From Mammaliicoccus vitulinus (GTDB lineage Bacteria; Bacillota; Bacilli; Staphylococcales; Staphylococcaceae), in NCBI RefSeq assembly GCF_029024305.1, contig NZ_CP118974.1, positions 1,426,001-1,490,000 on the forward strand: a stretch of DNA of 64,000 nucleotides, read 5' to 3'. Position 1 is the stretch's first letter, and each line of letters starts with the position of its first letter. Shown here one piece after another: positions 1-10,642 of the stretch. A model generated the notes under the pieces. That model was not told the DNA's origin. It searched no databases and saw only the letters and a list, made by a program, of their open reading frames with translations. The translations under genes and the position numbers were made by a program.

Positions 1-1520
1 TGTTTGATTTGATCTGACTTAGGACCAAAAATAGCTTGAATATTATTACCGACTTCTAGCACACCTGAAGCACCTAAACTTTTCAGTTCATCTTTATTAA
101 CTTCAGATTTGTTTAACACTTCCACACGAAGTCTTGTAATACATGCATCTAAATGTTTAATGTTTTCTTTTCCACCCATAGCATCTAAAACATCAAAAGG
201 TAATTCTGCTACTGAGCTATTGTGCGTTTTTGTTTCTTTATCTTCTCTACCCGGTGTTTTTAAATTGAATTTCTTAATAGCGAATGTAAATAAGAAGTAA
301 TAAACTAACGCATATACAATACCTACTGGAATTACTAATAATGCATTCGTACGATCCCAGTTTAATAATCCGTATAATATATAGTCAATAAATCCACCTG
401 AGAACGTCATACCTATTTGAATGTGCAATAAGTGCATCACTAAGAATGATGTACCTGCTAAAACAACATGAATACCATAAAGTACTGGTGCTACGAATAA
501 GAATGAGAATTCTAATGGTTCAGTTATACCAGTTAAGAATGATGTTAAACCTGCAGATAGCATTAAACCACCTACAATTTTTTTACGCTCTGGACGCGCT
601 TGACGGTAAATCGCATATGCTGCTGCTGGTAAACCGAACATCATAAATGGATATTTACCTGTTGTAAATGCACCAGCTGTAAATGGCACGCCATCTTTAA
701 CTTGTGCCATAAAGATTCTTTGGTCACCACGAACTAATTCTCCAGCAGAGTTTACATAGTTACCAAACTCGAACCAGAATGGTGAATAGAATATATGATG
801 TAATCCGAATGGGATTAAAGCACGTTCTATAATACCAAATATAAATGTCGTCAATGCTAAGTTTTTATCTAATAAGAATGTAGATAAATTATTTAAACCA
901 TCTTGTATTGGTGGCCAAGCAAATGAAAGTGCAATACCTGCCACAATCGCAATAACTGATGTAATAATTGGAACAAATCGTTTACCTGCAAAGAATCCTA
1001 AGAATGGTGGTAAACTGATATTATAATATCTGTTGTAGCACCATGCGGCAAGTGCCCCCATTATAATACCACCGAACACCCCTGTTTGAAGTGTTGGTAT
1101 CCCTAACACTAATGCATTTGCAGGATCTTTAGCTGTTTGGCCTAATGTTTTAGCGCCTTCAGCATAACTATAAATATCATCAATCGAAATACCTTTAACA
1201 ACACCCATAGTTGTATTCATAATTAAATAACCAACTAATGCTGCTAAAGCTGCAACGCCATCTCCTCCTGCTAAACCTAAAGCGGTACCGAGTGCGAATA
1301 GTAATGGTAAATTATCAAAAATAATTTGACCCGATGATTCCATAACTGATGCAACCATAACAATAACATCAGATTTTAACCAAGGTGCAATTTCAACGAA
1401 CTGAGCATTCTGCATTGCATTCCCGAATGCAAGTAAAATACCGGCTGCTGGTAATATTGCAACTGGTAACATTAAAGCTTTACCAATACGTTGCAATTGA
1501 CCAAAGAATTTCTTAAACAT
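1..1520 (-). CDS. ptsG: Glucose-specific PTS transporter EIICB(A), 3' end outside window
   Basis: Membrane component of the phosphotransferase system that imports and phosphorylates glucose. The minus-strand frame is open from the window edge to an ATG at 1520, preceded by a strong AGGAGGGGT ribosome site. The N-terminus begins [20 protein letters not shown], followed by many hydrophobic helices of an EIIC domain ([19 protein letters not shown]). The EIIB domain follows, with the phosphorylated cysteine in [11 protein letters not shown]. The C-terminal remainder, possibly including an EIIA domain, lies outside the window. A GlcT-type RAT/terminator precedes it and glcT lies directly upstream, so it is very likely antitermination-controlled. 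A glucosamine or maltose-type EII is a less likely alternative. Confidence 0.9.
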   Translation of the reverse strand, partial: MFKKFFGQLQRIGKALMLPVAILPAAGILLAFGNAMQNAQFVEIAPWLKSDVIVMVASVMESSGQIIFDNLPLLFALGTALGLAGGDGVAALAALVGYLIMNTTMGVVKGISIDDIYSYAEGAKTLGQTAKDPANALVLGIPTLQTGVFGGIIMGALAAWCYNRYYNISLPPFLGFFAGKRFVPIITSVIAIVAGIALSFAWPPIQDGLNNLSTFLLDKNLALTTFIFGIIERALIPFGLHHIFYSPFWFEFGNYVNSAGELVRGDQRIFMAQVKDGVPFTAGAFTTGKYPFMMFGLPAAAYAIYRQARPERKKIVGGLMLSAGLTSFLTGITEPLEFSFLFVAPVLYGIHVVLAGTSFLVMHLLHIQIGMTFSGGFIDYILYGLLNWDRTNALLVIPVGIVYALVYYFLFTFAIKKFNLKTPGREDKETKTHNSSVAELPFDVLDAMGGKENIKHLDACITRLRVEVLNKSEVNKDELKSLGASGVLEVGNNIQAIFGPKSDQIK

Positions 1521-1570
1521 ATTAAAACCCCTCCTATTTGTTTAACTTTATAAATTACGCCATGAAAAAA

Positions 1571-1638
1571 GGCATGAGCAAAGAAACTTACCTAAGTGGT
1601 AAAATTTATTTGCTCATGCCTGATCGTATCAGTAACAC
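1571..1638 (-). promoter_or_regulatory. RAT antiterminator overlapping a rho-independent terminator (GlcT target)
   Basis: On the minus strand, GTGTTACTGATACGATCAGG (about 1619-1638) runs into a hairpin with arms GGCATGAGCAAA and TTTGCTCATGCC (1571-1620), followed by six T. This matches the layout of the Bacillus ptsG ribonucleic antiterminator as I remember it: an imperfect RAT stem sharing bases with the 5' arm of the terminator. GlcT binding would block the terminator when glucose is present. It lies between glcT and ptsG. Confidence 0.9.
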
Positions 1639-1643
1639 GCAAC

Positions 1644-2480
1644 TTATAAGTTATTATTGAAGTGTTGGATGTGCATTGTTAAATATGCCAATTCTGATTG
1701 ATAAACTGGTTTCTTCAACTGTGTTTGCATCATCTTCACTATCTTTACGGATATATTATAACACACTGGATATTGCGCTTTCAATAGCATTTCAATATTA
1801 GTTGCGTCTGGAATTCGTTCATCAGCTAAAACTCTTTGAATTGCAAAGTGAAGGTGCCTAACAAAACGACTATAATTAATACTATCTTTATTTATATTAA
1901 CTTCAAGGCCCTCTTCTATTATTATAATTGCTTTTTGTATAATTTCTTTTATGTTGTGAATATCGTGAAGTGAATGTTTTACTTCAGCTGAATGTATATG
2001 TAAAGCAATGAAACCAGCTTCCGATTCAATGAATTGTAAGTTTAGCTTTTCGTTTAATGCTTTAACAGCTTTTTCAGCAATTTGATATTCTCTTGGATAT
2101 AACAGCTCTGTTTCTTTTAAAAATGGATTATGAACATGAATGCCTTCTTTAACACGTTTGATTGCAAATAAAATATGATCAGTTAATGAAATTAACGTTT
2201 TTTCACTTACACTTCCACCTAACTGTTTATCAATACCATTTACAACTTCTAAAACGATCGTGAACACTTGTTCATTTGTACCATCTAATAATTGTTTATA
2301 TTTGTTTTTATCATTTTCAGATTCAAGCAAATATACTTTTTCTATTAAATCCGTATTAATTTCTTCACCCTGTTTTTTACCAAAACTAATCCCCTTACCA
2401 ACTAATATAACTTCTTTTTCATAATAGTTAGCAACTAACACATTATTGTTTAATGTTTTTTCTATAATGTATTTTCCCAT
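1644..2480 (-). CDS. glcT: GlcT-type BglG/LicT family transcriptional antiterminator
   Basis: RNA-binding antiterminator that lets transcription continue into the glucose PTS gene when it is not phosphorylated by the PTS. It has 278 residues, typical for the family. The N-terminal coantiterminator domain (about 1-55, IEKTLNNNVLVANYYEKEVILVGKGISFGKK) is followed by two PRD domains with conserved histidines (DHILFAIKRVKEGIHVHNP; ALHIHSAEV; RFVRHLHFAIQRV; TMHIQHF). Its target RAT lies just past the stop codon and ahead of ptsG, which strongly supports the GlcT assignment over LicT or SacT. The ATG at 2480 is the only plausible start. Confidence 0.93.
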   Translation of the reverse strand: MGKYIIEKTLNNNVLVANYYEKEVILVGKGISFGKKQGEEINTDLIEKVYLLESENDKNKYKQLLDGTNEQVFTIVLEVVNGIDKQLGGSVSEKTLISLTDHILFAIKRVKEGIHVHNPFLKETELLYPREYQIAEKAVKALNEKLNLQFIESEAGFIALHIHSAEVKHSLHDIHNIKEIIQKAIIIIEEGLEVNINKDSINYSRFVRHLHFAIQRVLADERIPDATNIEMLLKAQYPVCYNISVKIVKMMQTQLKKPVYQSELAYLTMHIQHFNNNL

Positions 2481-2580
2481 ATATTAAACCTCATTCTGAA
2501 GACCTATTACATATTATACAATTGATGATAATATAATGATAGATATATTTATATCAATAAAGTTAAGGACGTGCAAGCAT

Positions 2581-3567
2581 ATGAAGAACATAAATCCATA
2601 TATATTTAGTATATTATCTGTCTTATTACTATCAATCATTTTTTATCCGAAACACCAAGCCCAAGCAGTAACTGAGGAAGCGTGGGATAATGCAGTCACT
2701 GTTTATGGTGCAGCTTTAGAAAACAATCCAACTGCTAAAGATACTACAGCAAATTTATTAGGCACTAAGAATAGTGACAAAACAACATACGTTAATGCTA
2801 ATGACTTAAATAAATATATAAATATGCAATCGTCAAACGATGTTTTGAAATCGAGTATCCGAATTACTAAAACATCAAAGGGAAGTGGACTCAATTTAAA
2901 CATCAATCAAGATGCAGGTAAAATAACTAAAGTTACCGAAGATACTTACAAGAATGCGTTAATGACTGCTGGTATTAAAGATGCAGACGTTACGATAGCT
3001 TCTAGTGAAGATGTTACTGGAGAAAGTGCTTTAGCTGGGGTTTATAAAGCATTTGAAGCTCAAGGTGAATCCGTCGACTCAAATAGAACACAAGTTGCAC
3101 AAGAAGAATTATCTACTATTAACCAAATATCAGATGAAAATAGTGGCCAAGAAGGTTTCTCACAATCACAGCTAAATAAAACAATAGCAGAATCTAAACA
3201 AGCAGTAGCAGAAAAAACGGGGAATGTTAATGTTAACGAAATCACTAATATTGTAAATCAAAAAATTGAAGACAACGGCTTAACGCAAGTTATTAGTCAA
3301 AATCAAATCAACATGATTGTAAATGTCATTGATAAAGCTCAGAAAGATGGCGTTTTTAGTGGTGAAAATGCAAAAGACTTTATTAATAACTCTAAAGATT
3401 ATGTTAATGATATTGTTAAATCAGATGACTTTAAAGACGCTAAGAAAAAAGCAGAAGATCTAGGTCATAATATTAAAGATAAATTACAAGATGAAGGTTT
3501 CTGGGATAAAATCGTAAATGCGATTAAAGAAATATTCAATTCTATAGCAAATCTATTTAAATCATAA
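2581..3567 (+). CDS. Secreted DUF1002-family protein
   Basis: Predicted exported protein of unknown function. I place the start at the ATG at 2581 (MKNINPYIF), because AAGGA lies about 12 bases upstream and this start puts a clean signal peptide at the N-terminus (hydrophobic residues 5-20, then HQAQA before TEEAW). An ATG at 2536 would add 15 unlikely residues. The mature part fits the DUF1002 family: a globular region to about residue 120 and a helical Gln/Asn/Lys-rich remainder ending in an amphipathic WDKIVNAIKEIFNSIANLF. It is transcribed alone and is followed by a hairpin at 3571-3610. No enzymatic motif is visible. Confidence 0.8.
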   Translation: MKNINPYIFSILSVLLLSIIFYPKHQAQAVTEEAWDNAVTVYGAALENNPTAKDTTANLLGTKNSDKTTYVNANDLNKYINMQSSNDVLKSSIRITKTSKGSGLNLNINQDAGKITKVTEDTYKNALMTAGIKDADVTIASSEDVTGESALAGVYKAFEAQGESVDSNRTQVAQEELSTINQISDENSGQEGFSQSQLNKTIAESKQAVAEKTGNVNVNEITNIVNQKIEDNGLTQVISQNQINMIVNVIDKAQKDGVFSGENAKDFINNSKDYVNDIVKSDDFKDAKKKAEDLGHNIKDKLQDEGFWDKIVNAIKEIFNSIANLFKS

Positions 3568-3570
3568 ATA

Positions 3571-3610
3571 AAAGATCTCTTCATTAGGTTAGTCTAGTGA
3601 AGAGATCTTT
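3571..3610 (+). terminator. Rho-independent terminator after the DUF1002 gene
   Basis: Perfect arms AAAGATCTCTTCA and TGAAGAGATCTTT around a short loop, followed by a T-rich tract. It is directly followed by the repeat box at 3622-3648. Confidence 0.85.
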
Positions 3611-3621
3611 TTATATTTTAA

Positions 3622-3648
3622 AATCTTACGATTTTGAAAGTGCATGCT
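3622..3648 (+). repeat. Dispersed intergenic repeat box, copy A (truncated)
   Basis: AATCTTACGATTTTGAAAG followed by TGCATGCT. The same box recurs at 40573-40599 (inverted), 43602-43640 and 45365-45412, each time directly 3' of a terminator hairpin. Confidence 0.75.
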
Positions 3649-3710
3649 AAATGTTGCAAGACTATCCAAACAAGTAACATTCAGATTTTGACCCAACTCA
3701 AAATAAATAA

Positions 3711-3749
3711 CAACTCATTTCACTGATTTATTCAGCTAGAAATGAGTTG
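3711..3749. terminator. Bidirectional terminator between the DUF1002 gene and alsT
   Basis: Arms CAACTCATTTC and GAAATGAGTTG with T-rich sequence on both strands. Nearly the same hairpin sequence, including its loop, occurs at 45312-45360. Confidence 0.75.
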
Positions 3750-3772
3750 CTATTTTTTATAATATATACGCT

Positions 3773-5344
3773 TTATTGATCTTTATGATCGGATTCGTCA
3801 TTATTATTTTCAAAAGTATCATTTTTAGGTTCTTCATACTTTGTATCATTTTCTGACGATTGATATTGTTTAGTTTTTTCAACTTCTTTAGTCTCTTTTT
3901 TATAAGGATTATCTCCCCATGCTTCTATGTTACTAAAGTTTGCGCTTAAATTCTCAATTTTAAATACAGGATTTAATTTACGTTTTCTTTGTGCTCTATA
4001 ATCTTTTGTAACTTCAAACACAACAGTTGCTAGACCGAATAATGCAACAATATTAATAATTGCCATTAGCCCCATAAATAAATCTGCTGTATCCCATACT
4101 GTTTGAACTTGAACGACAGATCCAACAAATACCATACCTATAACTAAGATTCTAAAAATAAACATCACAATTTTATTCTTAGTTAAATATTCAATATTGG
4201 ATTGTCCATAGTAATAGTTCCCAATAATTGAAGAAAATGCAAACATAAATACTGCGACTGTAAGGAATATACCGCCAAACTCACCTACATGTGTTGTAAG
4301 CGCCTGTTGCGTAACAGCAACACCTTGTTCTGCATCAGCACCAAATTGTAGATCAGTATAAAGTAATAACATGATAGCAGTTGCTGAACAAATAATCATT
4401 GTATCGAAAAATACACCTAACGATTGGATTAATCCTTGTTTAACAGGGTGACTGACTGCTGCAGTTGCTGCTGCGTTAGCTGCAGAACCCATACCTGCTT
4501 CATTTGAGAATAAACCACGCTTAATACCTTGCATGATTGCAAAGCCCATAGCGCCTCCAAATGCTGGATGCAGACCGAAAGCACTTTTTACGATATTTTG
4601 TATCATTGGCCAAATTTGGTCTACATTCATTAACAAAATATAACCAACTAATATAATATATCCGATAGCCATAATTGGCACAATAAACGAAGATACTGTT
4701 GCAATACTTCTAACGCCACCAAATATAACCAATGCTGTAATAATGGCTAAAATAATACCAGTAATAACGTTTGAAAACTCATATTGTTCATTTAAAGAAG
4801 CTGCAATCGTATTAGATTGAACTGTATTAAATACAAAAGCAAATGTGACTGTAATCAGTATTGCGAATACAACCCCTAGCCATTTTTGCCCCAATCCACG
4901 TTCTATGTAATAAGCTGGTCCGCCTCTAAAACCGCCTTCTTTATCTTTAACTTTATATACTTGTGCTAAAGTTGCTTCAAAGAATGCACTTGCAGCACCA
5001 ATAAATGCTATTACCCACATCCAAAATACTGCACCTGGGCCACCTAAAACAATTGCTGTAGCTACCCCAGCAATATTACCAGTACCTACACGTGAAGCAG
5101 CACTAATTGCAAATGCTTGGAATGAAGAAATACCTTTCCTACCATCTTCAAGTGTTTCAGCTTTTTCAAATATCACTCTAAACATCTCTGGCAACCATCT
5201 TAACTGTACAACTTTAGAACTAATTGTAAAGAATACACCAGCTAGTAATAGTAAGAAAATTAAGTTTTGAGTCCAAATTAAATCATTACCCCATTGCACA
5301 AAGTCATGAAACCAACTTGGGATATAACTATCAAAATTCTTCAA
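3773..5344 (-). CDS. alsT: Sodium:alanine (AGCS family) symporter
   Basis: Integral membrane Na+/amino acid symporter of the AGCS family. It has 523 residues: about 11 hydrophobic segments over residues 1-440, then a long charged cytoplasmic tail rich in Lys, Glu, Asp and Asn (ENNNDESDHKDQ at the end), longer than the family minimum. Family signature stretches include RVGTGNIAGVATAIVLGGPG and FSNEAGMGSAANAAATA. The start is a TTG at 5344 preceded by GAGGGATT. It follows parC on the same strand, with an inverted repeat at 5368-5424 between them. Alanine or glycine is the usual substrate; specificity cannot be read from sequence. Confidence 0.9.
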   Translation of the reverse strand: MKNFDSYIPSWFHDFVQWGNDLIWTQNLIFLLLLAGVFFTISSKVVQLRWLPEMFRVIFEKAETLEDGRKGISSFQAFAISAASRVGTGNIAGVATAIVLGGPGAVFWMWVIAFIGAASAFFEATLAQVYKVKDKEGGFRGGPAYYIERGLGQKWLGVVFAILITVTFAFVFNTVQSNTIAASLNEQYEFSNVITGIILAIITALVIFGGVRSIATVSSFIVPIMAIGYIILVGYILLMNVDQIWPMIQNIVKSAFGLHPAFGGAMGFAIMQGIKRGLFSNEAGMGSAANAAATAAVSHPVKQGLIQSLGVFFDTMIICSATAIMLLLYTDLQFGADAEQGVAVTQQALTTHVGEFGGIFLTVAVFMFAFSSIIGNYYYGQSNIEYLTKNKIVMFIFRILVIGMVFVGSVVQVQTVWDTADLFMGLMAIINIVALFGLATVVFEVTKDYRAQRKRKLNPVFKIENLSANFSNIEAWGDNPYKKETKEVEKTKQYQSSENDTKYEEPKNDTFENNNDESDHKDQ

Positions 5345-5367
5345 AGAAATCCCTCAATTCTAATTAA

Positions 5368-5424
5368 TATAGTCATAAAAAAACGCTATCATGATTTTAC
5401 CATGTGCAATTAATTATGACTATA
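5368..5424 (-). terminator. Inverted repeat downstream of parC
   Basis: Twelve-base perfect arms ATATAGTCATAA and TTATGACTATAT flank about 33 bases that contain a run of seven A (T in the transcript). It probably serves as a terminator or attenuator between parC and alsT. Confidence 0.5.
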
Positions 5425-5429
5425 TATTT

Positions 5430-7844
5430 TTATTCTATTGCTTTTTCTTCAAAATAAGCATTTATAATTTGTCCGAAATCATTTTCATCAATAATAAACC
5501 TACCGTTAGTATATCGTTCACTATAATTAAAGTCTTTCGTGTTAACTTTTATACGATCTTTTTCTGATAAAATGACACACGTTTCTTGCTCTGAACTTGT
5601 TAGTGCTGTAATAATTGTATGTGACTTAGATTTTAATTCTTTTAATATCATTAAACCACGCTGAGCTCTTTTGGCAGGTACAAATTGATTAGCCTTCATT
5701 CTTTTCACAGAGCCACGATCTGTAATGATGAATACAAATTTATCATCTGGTAATGTTTCCGTCATAACGACACTGTCATTCTCTTTTAAGTTTATAGATT
5801 TAACGCCTGCTGCTTTTAACCCAATATCAGACAATTCATCAGTATCATACGTTAAACTCATACCGTTTTTTGTAATAACCGTAATAAGTTCGTTGTCTGT
5901 AATTTTCAGAACAGATACAACCTCGTCGTCGCCCTTAAGTTTAATTGCAACTAAAGGTTTTGTAATTCTAGAAGCTTTAAATTTATCATTTGTAGACTTT
6001 TTAATCATGCCATCTTTTGTAGCAATAATATAACTAGATGTTTGCTTGAAATCAGTTTCTTTATATACAGAAACAATTCTCTCATCATCACCTATCGGAA
6101 TCATTTGAGAAATATGCTTCCCTAAATCTTTCCATTTTAAGTCAACAATTTCATGCACAGGGATAAATAAATAATTACCTTGTGAAGTGAATACGATTAA
6201 TGTATCTTGTGTATTCATCTTTTCATGCATTAATAAGTAATCACCATCTTTAAGCCCAACATCTTCAACACCACTCGCGATATAACTTCTATTAGATGTG
6301 CGTTTAATATATCCGTCATGTGTAACAGAAACAATCGTTTCCTCACTAGGTACAAGTATTTCTTTTTCTATCTTAATTTCAGTTATTTTTTCTTCAATTT
6401 CAGTTAATCGGTCATCTGCAAATTCTTTACGAATCGCTCTTAATTCACTTTTAATAACTTTTAATAAAGAATTTTCATTTTGTAGAATATCTTTAAGTCT
6501 ATCTATCGTTTTTTGTAATTCATCAAATTCTTTTTCAAGTGAAACAATATCTGTATTTGTTAATCTATATAATTGTAACATTACAATAGCTTCAGCTTGT
6601 TCTTCTGTAAATTCATATTTAGCGATTAAGTTCTCTTTAGCATCTCGTTTATTTTTCGATGCTCTTATCGTTTCTATTACTTTATCAAGAATAGATAAAG
6701 CTTTAATTAAACCTTCTACAATATGCATTCTCTTTTCAGCTTGTGACAATTCATATAGAGAACGTTTCGTCACAACTTCTTTTTGATGCGCAATATAACT
6801 TTCAAGAATTTGTTTTAACCCAAGTAATTCTGGGCGTCTATTATTTATCGCTACCATATTGAAATGATAAAGAACTTGTAAGTCAGTATTCTTATATAAA
6901 TAATTTAGTACACCTTCACTATTTATATCTTTCTTAAGTTCAATTGCTATTCTTAAACCGTTTCTATCTGTTTCATCTCGAACTTCAACGATACCTTCAA
7001 TTTTTTTATCCGCTCTCAGTTCATCTATTTTTTTAACGAGCGAACCTTTGTTTACTTCAAAAGGCACTTCAGTGACAATAATCTGTTCGCGGCCACCTCT
7101 AATGGTTTCAATTTCAACTTTACTACGAACGACTATTTTACCTTTACCAGTTTGATATGCTTTTTTAATACCGTCTAAGCCTTGTATAATACCACCTGTA
7201 GGAAAGTCAGGACCTTTAATATGCCCGATCAATTCATCTATAGAAGTGGTAGGTTTATCGATTAATTTCAGTGTCGCATCAATCACTTCACCTAAATTAT
7301 GTGGTGGAATATCTGTCGCATAACCTGCTGAAATCCCTGTCGAACCGTTGACTAATAAATTAGGATACCTAGCTGGTAATACCATTGGTTCCATTGCAGT
7401 GTCATCAAAGTTTTGTATATGTTCTACTGTCTCTTTATCTATATCTTGCAGAAGAACTTCAGCTAATTTACTTAATTTCGCTTCTGTATAACGCATAGCT
7501 GCTGGTGGATCATTATCGATACTCCCATTGTTACCATGCATTTCTATTAGTACATGTCTTAACTTCCAATCTTGACTCATACGAACCATCGCTTCATAAA
7601 CTGATGAGTCACCATGAGGATGGTAGTTACCAATTACATTACCAACAGTTTTAGCACTCTTTCTAAAATTTCTTTCAAATGTATTACCATCTTTATACAT
7701 AGCAAATAAAATTCTACGTTGTACAGGCTTTAAACCGTCACGTACATCAGGAAGTGCGCGGTCTTGAATAATATATTTACTATATCTCCCAAATCTATCA
7801 CCTATGACATCTTCTAAAGGAAGGTTTTGAATTTGTTCAACCAT
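5430..7844 (-). CDS. parC: DNA topoisomerase IV subunit A
   Basis: Type IIA topoisomerase subunit that, with ParE, decatenates daughter chromosomes. It has 804 residues, near family length. The breakage-reunion domain is at the N-terminus, with the active tyrosine Y119 in [11 protein letters not shown] coiled tower follows, and then C-terminal beta-pinwheel repeats from about residue 495. Quinolone-determining positions are wild type: S80 and E84 in [12 protein letters not shown]. The start ATG shares one base with the parE stop (TAATG), indicating translational coupling. Confidence 0.97.
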   Translation of the reverse strand: MVEQIQNLPLEDVIGDRFGRYSKYIIQDRALPDVRDGLKPVQRRILFAMYKDGNTFERNFRKSAKTVGNVIGNYHPHGDSSVYEAMVRMSQDWKLRHVLIEMHGNNGSIDNDPPAAMRYTEAKLSKLAEVLLQDIDKETVEHIQNFDDTAMEPMVLPARYPNLLVNGSTGISAGYATDIPPHNLGEVIDATLKLIDKPTTSIDELIGHIKGPDFPTGGIIQGLDGIKKAYQTGKGKIVVRSKVEIETIRGGREQIIVTEVPFEVNKGSLVKKIDELRADKKIEGIVEVRDETDRNGLRIAIELKKDINSEGVLNYLYKNTDLQVLYHFNMVAINNRRPELLGLKQILESYIAHQKEVVTKRSLYELSQAEKRMHIVEGLIKALSILDKVIETIRASKNKRDAKENLIAKYEFTEEQAEAIVMLQLYRLTNTDIVSLEKEFDELQKTIDRLKDILQNENSLLKVIKSELRAIRKEFADDRLTEIEEKITEIKIEKEILVPSEETIVSVTHDGYIKRTSNRSYIASGVEDVGLKDGDYLLMHEKMNTQDTLIVFTSQGNYLFIPVHEIVDLKWKDLGKHISQMIPIGDDERIVSVYKETDFKQTSSYIIATKDGMIKKSTNDKFKASRITKPLVAIKLKGDDEVVSVLKITDNELITVITKNGMSLTYDTDELSDIGLKAAGVKSINLKENDSVVMTETLPDDKFVFIITDRGSVKRMKANQFVPAKRAQRGLMILKELKSKSHTIITALTSSEQETCVILSEKDRIKVNTKDFNYSERYTNGRFIIDENDFGQIINAYFEEKAIE

Positions 7845-9847
7845 TATTTAACTTCCCCCTCTAACGATTCTATTTCATCATCAAGTACTTGAATGTCTTC
7901 ACTTTCAAGTATACTTTGATCTTCTTGCATACCGAATTGCACGTGTCTTTCAATCCATTCTCTACGAGGCTCAACTTTATCGCCCATTAACGTCGTGACT
8001 CTACGTTGTGAACGCACTTCATCATCAATACTCACTCTAATTAATGTTCTCGTTTCTGGATCCATCGTTGTTTCCCATAATTGGTCAGCATTCATTTCAC
8101 CTAAACCTTTATAACGTTGTAGGGAGAATCCTTTTCCAATTTTTTTCATCAATTCATCTAAATCTTCATCCGTCCAAGCATACTCAACTTGTTTGCTTTT
8201 ACCTTTACCTTTTTCTAATTTATATAAAGGTGGTAATGCAATATATACTTTTCCAGCTGCTAATAGCGGCCTCATATATTTAAAGAAGAAAGTTAGCAAT
8301 AAGACTTGAATATGAGCACCATCTGTATCAGCATCAGTCATAATAATGACTTTATTGTAATTACTATCTTCAACATTAAAGTCAGCTCCAACGCCTGCTC
8401 CAATCGTATGAATGATCGTGTTAATCTCTTCATTTTTAAAGATATCATCTAGTTTAGCTTTTTCAGTATTTATGACTTTACCTCTTAACGGTAAAATCGC
8501 TTGAAATTTACGGTCTCTACCTAATTTAGCTGAACCCCCTGCGGAATCACCCTCAACTAAATAAAGTTCGTTTTTTTCAGTGTTTTTACTTTGTGCTGGC
8601 GTTAATTTACCAGACAATAACGTTTCTTTACGTTTGTTTTTCTTACCATTTCTTGCCTCTTCACGCGCTTTTCTTGCAGCTTCACGAGCTTGAGAAGCTT
8701 TAACAGCTTTTTTAAGTAAAGATTTAGATAGCTGTCCCTTCTCTTCTAAATAGAAAGGTAGCTGGTCAGACATAACAGAATCTACTGCTGCACGAGCCTC
8801 ATTTGTCCCGAGTTTAGATTTAGTTTGCCCTTCAAATTGTAATAAATCTTCAGGTATTCTCACAGAAATAATAGCTGTTAACCCTTCACGAATATCACTA
8901 CCGTCTAAGTTTTTATCCTTTTGTTTAATCTCACCGATTTTACGAGCATACTCATTAAACACTCTTGTAAAGGCAGCTTTTAATGCTGTTTCATGTGTAC
9001 CACCATCTTTAGTACGAACATTGTTAACAAAGCTTAAGATTGTTTCAGAATATTGATCATTAAATTGAAAACTGATATCAACTTCTATTTGATTTGACTC
9101 GCCAGTGAATAGCGCGACATCATGAAGTACATCTTTACCTTCATTTAAATATTTAACGAATTCTTTAATACCATCTTCATAATGATAAAAGACTTCTCTA
9201 GGCTCATCACTTCTTAAATCAGTTATTTTAATTTTCAAAGCTTTTAATAAGAAAGCAGATTCTTGTAATCTCTCACATAACGTCTCAAAATTATAATGAG
9301 TAGAAGTTTTAAAGATTTTAGAATCCGGTTTAAAATGAACAGTTGTACCCGTTTTACGTGTTTTCCCCTTTTTTTCTAATGTTGTAACTGGTGTACCGCC
9401 GTCTTTAAATTTTTGTTTGTAAATATAACCATCTCTATATATTGTTACTTCCAACCATTCACTTAAGGCGTTGACAACTGATGCACCTACACCATGCAAT
9501 CCTCCAGCTGTTTTATAGCCACCTTGGCCAAATTTCCCGCCTGCATGAAGTACTGTGAAAATAACTTCAGGTGTTGGTTTTCCAGTTTTATGTAATCCTG
9601 TTGGCATCCCTCTCCCATTATCAGAAACAGAAATACTATCATCTTTATGAATTGTCACTTCGATTTCAGTTCCAAATCCATTTAAAATTTCATCAACAGA
9701 ATTATCTACTATTTCATATACTAAATGGTGAAGTCCGCGAACATCTGTTGAACCAATATACATTCCGGGTCTTTTTCTTACTGCTTCTAACCCTTCCAGT
9801 ACTTGTATTGAATCTTCACCATATTGAACTTTTGCTTCTTTATTCAA
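7844..9847 (-). CDS. parE: DNA topoisomerase IV subunit B
   Basis: ATPase subunit of topoisomerase IV. It has 667 residues: a GHKL ATP-binding domain ([37 protein letters not shown]), a transducer domain, and a TOPRIM domain with [21 protein letters not shown] and DADTDGAHI. The start is a TTG at 9847 behind AGGAGG with 7-base spacing; no better ATG exists. A LexA-type operator lies in the promoter region at 9862-9875, so the parE-parC pair is probably damage-inducible. Confidence 0.97.
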   Translation of the reverse strand: MNKEAKVQYGEDSIQVLEGLEAVRKRPGMYIGSTDVRGLHHLVYEIVDNSVDEILNGFGTEIEVTIHKDDSISVSDNGRGMPTGLHKTGKPTPEVIFTVLHAGGKFGQGGYKTAGGLHGVGASVVNALSEWLEVTIYRDGYIYKQKFKDGGTPVTTLEKKGKTRKTGTTVHFKPDSKIFKTSTHYNFETLCERLQESAFLLKALKIKITDLRSDEPREVFYHYEDGIKEFVKYLNEGKDVLHDVALFTGESNQIEVDISFQFNDQYSETILSFVNNVRTKDGGTHETALKAAFTRVFNEYARKIGEIKQKDKNLDGSDIREGLTAIISVRIPEDLLQFEGQTKSKLGTNEARAAVDSVMSDQLPFYLEEKGQLSKSLLKKAVKASQAREAARKAREEARNGKKNKRKETLLSGKLTPAQSKNTEKNELYLVEGDSAGGSAKLGRDRKFQAILPLRGKVINTEKAKLDDIFKNEEINTIIHTIGAGVGADFNVEDSNYNKVIIMTDADTDGAHIQVLLLTFFFKYMRPLLAAGKVYIALPPLYKLEKGKGKSKQVEYAWTDEDLDELMKKIGKGFSLQRYKGLGEMNADQLWETTMDPETRTLIRVSIDDEVRSQRRVTTLMGDKVEPRREWIERHVQFGMQEDQSILESEDIQVLDDEIESLEGEVK

Positions 9848-9861
9848 TATTTCTCCTCCTA

Positions 9862-9888
9862 CAAACGTACGTTCGTTTTTTAACTATA
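9862..9888 (-). promoter_or_regulatory. parE promoter -10 element with LexA (SOS) box
   Basis: On the minus strand CGAACGTACGTTTG (9862-9875) differs only at the outer bases from the Firmicutes SOS consensus CGAAC-N4-GTTCG. A -10 hexamer TATAGT lies just upstream (9883-9888), so a bound repressor would cover the transcription start. parEC induction by SOS is known in S. aureus. Confidence 0.8.
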
Positions 9889-10050
9889 CATTAGTTATTT
9901 TGTTATAAATCCCTAGAAAATGCAAGCCCTATCCATAATAGTGGTACAATTTCACTTTACATTGTGACCACTTTAGCATATTTTTAAATAGTAACCGATA
10001 TTGAGTTATGGTAAACTATTAGTACCTGCTATCAAAGGAGTGTTTCAATA

Positions 10051-10629
10051 ATGACATTTGTTGTTATTATACTTAGCTACTTATTTGGATGTTTCCCAAG
10101 TGGCCTTGTGTTAGGTAAATTATTTTATAAAAAAGATATTCGACAATTTGGAAGTGGCAATTTAGGTGCCACAAATACATTTAGAGTACTAGGTAAAAAA
10201 GCTGGGTTTATTGTGATGTTCCTAGATATATTCAAGGGTTTCATTGTAGTTTTCTTCCCATTATGGTTTAATGTAGATATTCCTAGTATATTCGTAGGTA
10301 TTTGTGCAGTTATCGGACATGTATTTCCAATCTTCTTGAAATTTAAAGGCGGCAAAGCAGTTGCTACTAGCGCTGGCGCCGTTCTCGGTGTACATCCGGT
10401 ATTGCTTATCGTACTAGCTATTGTATTCATTATTATTTTGTATTCAACAAAATATGTATCATTATCTAGTATGATTGCGGGTATAGGTTGTGTAATTGGT
10501 GCTATTATCATTGGCGATTTACCATTTTTAATCGTATCCATCGCCATAATGTTAATTCTACTCGTTAGACATCAATCAAATATCGTAAGGATATTTAAAG
10601 GAAATGAACCCAAAATTAAATGGATGTAA
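10051..10629 (+). CDS. plsY: Glycerol-3-phosphate acyltransferase PlsY
   Basis: Membrane acyltransferase that transfers an acyl group from acyl-phosphate to glycerol-3-phosphate, the first step of phospholipid synthesis. It has 192 residues and several transmembrane segments. Signature motifs are [17 protein letters not shown] (about residues 35-51), [19 protein letters not shown] (about 90-108) and a C-terminal [15 protein letters not shown]. The start ATG has AAAGGAGTG eight bases upstream. It is divergent from parE, and the HesB-like gene starts 13 bases after its stop. Confidence 0.96.
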   Translation: MTFVVIILSYLFGCFPSGLVLGKLFYKKDIRQFGSGNLGATNTFRVLGKKAGFIVMFLDIFKGFIVVFFPLWFNVDIPSIFVGICAVIGHVFPIFLKFKGGKAVATSAGAVLGVHPVLLIVLAIVFIIILYSTKYVSLSSMIAGIGCVIGAIIIGDLPFLIVSIAIMLILLVRHQSNIVRIFKGNEPKIKWM

Positions 10630-10642
10630 AGGAGAATGCACT

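Noticed and set aside
5725-6786. Plus-strand open frames inside parC
   Set aside because: Shadows of the parC frame with no initiation signals and unnatural composition.
10125-10547. Minus-strand 140-codon frame across plsY
   Set aside because: Antisense shadow of a well-supported membrane protein gene; no ribosome site.
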